From Parcubacteria group bacterium Gr01-1014_56 (GTDB lineage Bacteria; Patescibacteriota; Minisyncoccia; Phycocordibacterales; SBAW01): DNA of 5,274 nt. The notes beneath the pieces were generated by a model. The model was given only the letters and a program-made list of their open reading frames with translations. It did no database searches and was not told the DNA's origin. The translations under genes were made by a program, and so were the position numbers. Numbering within the stretch: position 1 is the stretch's first letter; each line of letters begins with the position of its first letter. Shown piece by piece: positions 4,535-5,274 of this stretch. The stretch lies in assembly GCA_007375995.1 (NCBI GenBank), contig VMFK01000042.1, positions 1-5,274 on the forward strand, in the 5' to 3' direction.

Positions 4535-5008
4535 ATGCTGTTAAGTCTCGAAGAGAAGAGGCGTAAGGTGTTTGGACCTAGGCTCGAACAGCGGAAAGAG
4601 GAAGAAAAAATCAAAGCCCGCGAAGTCTTCCTAGGAATTCGCAGACTGCTTTCGCCCGAAGAGCAATTTCGTGTTTGTTTAGAAGACGCAGGCTTGTCTT
4701 GCACTGGGCCATCTGACGTAGTTGGCCGCACATATTGTGTTGATGTGGGCACGCGGGGGACTAAAGCTTCCTTCTATTGGCGAAAAATTTTCTGGGGGAC
4801 TATCAAGGGTGTCTTGATCGACGACGGGGCAATACTCACTCTTTTGTTGTCACACGATCTCCTTTTACTTCATAATCAGAAAATCAAGTTCGATTGCTTC
4901 GAAAAGGACAAAAAGTGGCAATCTAAAAGTTGGCTTACTGAAGATGATTCTTCTTTGGCAGCAGAAAAATTTCTGACAGGATTACACCTCTCTTTTGTAG
5001 GCCGATAA
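4535..5008 (+). CDS. Hypothetical protein, 157 aa, not recognised
   Basis: I do not recognise a family. The N-terminal third (about 1-50) is strongly charged and helical, rich in Glu, Lys and Arg ('LEQRKEEEKIKAREVFLGIRRLLSPEEQF'), possibly a coiled coil. The centre has three cysteines (C48, C56, C68) and short predicted strands (YCVDVGT, 'ASFYWRKIFWGTIKGVLIDDG'). A leucine-rich hydrophobic stretch, 'AILTLLLSHDLLLLH' (99-113), is interrupted by His and Asp and too short for a confident membrane helix. The C-terminus is mixed and soluble-looking. There is no signal peptide, so a cytoplasmic location is likely. It has its own promoter, Shine-Dalgarno site and terminator, so it is a one-gene unit and almost certainly a real gene. 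Confidence 0.75.
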   Translation: MLLSLEEKRRKVFGPRLEQRKEEEKIKAREVFLGIRRLLSPEEQFRVCLEDAGLSCTGPSDVVGRTYCVDVGTRGTKASFYWRKIFWGTIKGVLIDDGAILTLLLSHDLLLLHNQKIKFDCFEKDKKWQSKSWLTEDDSSLAAEKFLTGLHLSFVGR

Positions 5009-5021
5009 CGAAGATTTCAAG

Positions 5022-5052
5022 ACCGCTGGGTTGCTCCAGCGGTTCTTTTTTT
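5022..5052 (+). terminator. Rho-independent terminator after the 157-aa gene
   Basis: Stem ACCGCTGG (5022-5029) / CCAGCGGT (5036-5043), perfect 8 bp, with loop GTTGCT, is followed by TCTTTTTTT. It starts 13 nt after the stop codon. Confidence 0.92.
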
Positions 5053-5059
5053 GTACAGT
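5031..5059 (+). promoter_or_regulatory. Promoter overlapping the terminator, predicted leaderless start at 5066
   Basis: TACAGT (5054-5059) directly follows the terminator T-run, with TG immediately before it. TTGCTC (5031-5036), in the terminator loop and right arm, is 17 nt upstream but matches the -35 consensus at only 3 positions. The ATG at 5066 begins 6 nt after the hexamer. No Shine-Dalgarno site is present. Confidence 0.5.
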
Positions 5060-5065
5060 TCCATT

Positions 5066-5274
5066 ATGTCTCCTGAGGAATTTGAAAAGCTGGTTGCTGA
5101 GGAGTTTCCTAGCGCTATACCAGAGAAGTTCCGCGATAAAATAAAAAATGTTGCGTTTTTAGTCGAAGATGAACCCTCGCTAGCGTTAAGAAGGGAGGAA
5201 CATCTCGCTGCAAATGAGACATTACTCGGACACTATCGAGGTATTCCACACACCGCGCGCGGGGGTTACTACGG
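5066..5274 (+). CDS. Zincin-like metallopeptidase (PF06262 type), N-terminal part, 3' truncated by window edge
   Basis: The 69 complete codons in the window begin MSPEEFEKLVAEEF and continue 'AIPEKFRDKIKNVAFLVEDEP' (17-37) and 'ETLLGHYRGIPHTARGGYY' (51-69). This is the usual order of small bacterial minimal-metalloprotease-like proteins: 'F..lV..al..iP..f...l.NV...VED.P' then 'LLG.Y.G.p.t.R'. Family members are around 115-135 residues and carry the zinc-binding HExxH motif in the second half, which lies outside the window, so catalytic competence cannot be judged here. Substrates of the family are generally unknown, and these proteins lack signal peptides, implying a cytoplasmic location. The ATG at 5066 matches the family N-terminus and the -10 to ATG spacing of other genes in the window. 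Confidence 0.85.
   Translation, partial: MSPEEFEKLVAEEFPSAIPEKFRDKIKNVAFLVEDEPSLALRREEHLAANETLLGHYRGIPHTARGGYY

Noticed and set aside
1..5274. tRNA, rRNA, CRISPR arrays, transposases or phage genes
   Set aside because: No cloverleaf-like segments, regularly spaced direct repeats, integrase/transposase motifs or terminal inverted repeats were seen on reading both strands. Only the small palindrome in msrA hints at a mobile element.

Overview
The window looks like a piece of a compact genome from an uncultivated bacterium of the Patescibacteria / Candidate Phyla Radiation, most likely a Parcubacteria-type lineage. This is inferred from gene content: a stand-alone SWIB-domain protein, a membrane-anchored protein with a 'CPDGSYVGRTGPNCEF' cysteine module, a minimal zincin-like metallopeptidase, and a secreted Ig-like/SdrD-B-like protein. 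Genes are all on the + strand, short and tightly spaced. The assignment rests on remembered family distributions and not on a search.

Layout, left to right. (1) 1-693 is the C-terminal part of a DEAH-box RNA helicase of the HrpA/HrpB type, cut by the left edge and ended by a hairpin terminator. (2) 749-847 is a 32-codon ORF that joins the first residues of a PhnB-like VOC protein to its last residues. I read it as an in-frame internal-deletion remnant that kept its promoter, start and stop. (3) 921-1175 encodes a SWIB-domain protein and is followed after 36 nt by a class I SAM-dependent methyltransferase (1212-1961), probably co-transcribed. (4) 1984-2517 encodes a single-pass, outward-facing Cys-rich protein with its own promoter at the end of the methyltransferase gene. 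(5) 2611-3873 encodes a 420-aa secreted protein: signal peptide, two Ig-like domains, one SdrD-B-like domain, a Lys/Asp tail and a Trp-rich C-terminus. (6) 3933-4484 is msrA, whose coding sequence carries a 31-nt perfect palindrome inside the conserved GYAGG...PTYE loop. (7) 4535-5008 is an unrecognised 157-aa protein with a clear promoter and Shine-Dalgarno site. (8) 5066 to the right edge is the N-terminal part of a PF06262-type zincin-like metallopeptidase.

The most striking regulatory pattern occurs at three gene junctions (702-749, 3889-3933, 5022-5066). In each, a rho-independent terminator runs directly into a -10 hexamer (twice with the extended TGn motif), and the ATG starts exactly 6 nt after the hexamer. 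Transcripts from such promoters would begin at or next to the start codon, so these genes are predicted to be leaderless. The 157-aa gene is the contrast: TTGCCA-17-TACAAT promoter, about 38 nt of leader and a GGAGG ribosome binding site.

I see no single pathway joining the genes. The window mixes RNA handling (helicase), envelope/secreted proteins, oxidative-damage repair (MsrA) and housekeeping genes. I found no tRNA, rRNA, CRISPR array, transposase or phage gene.
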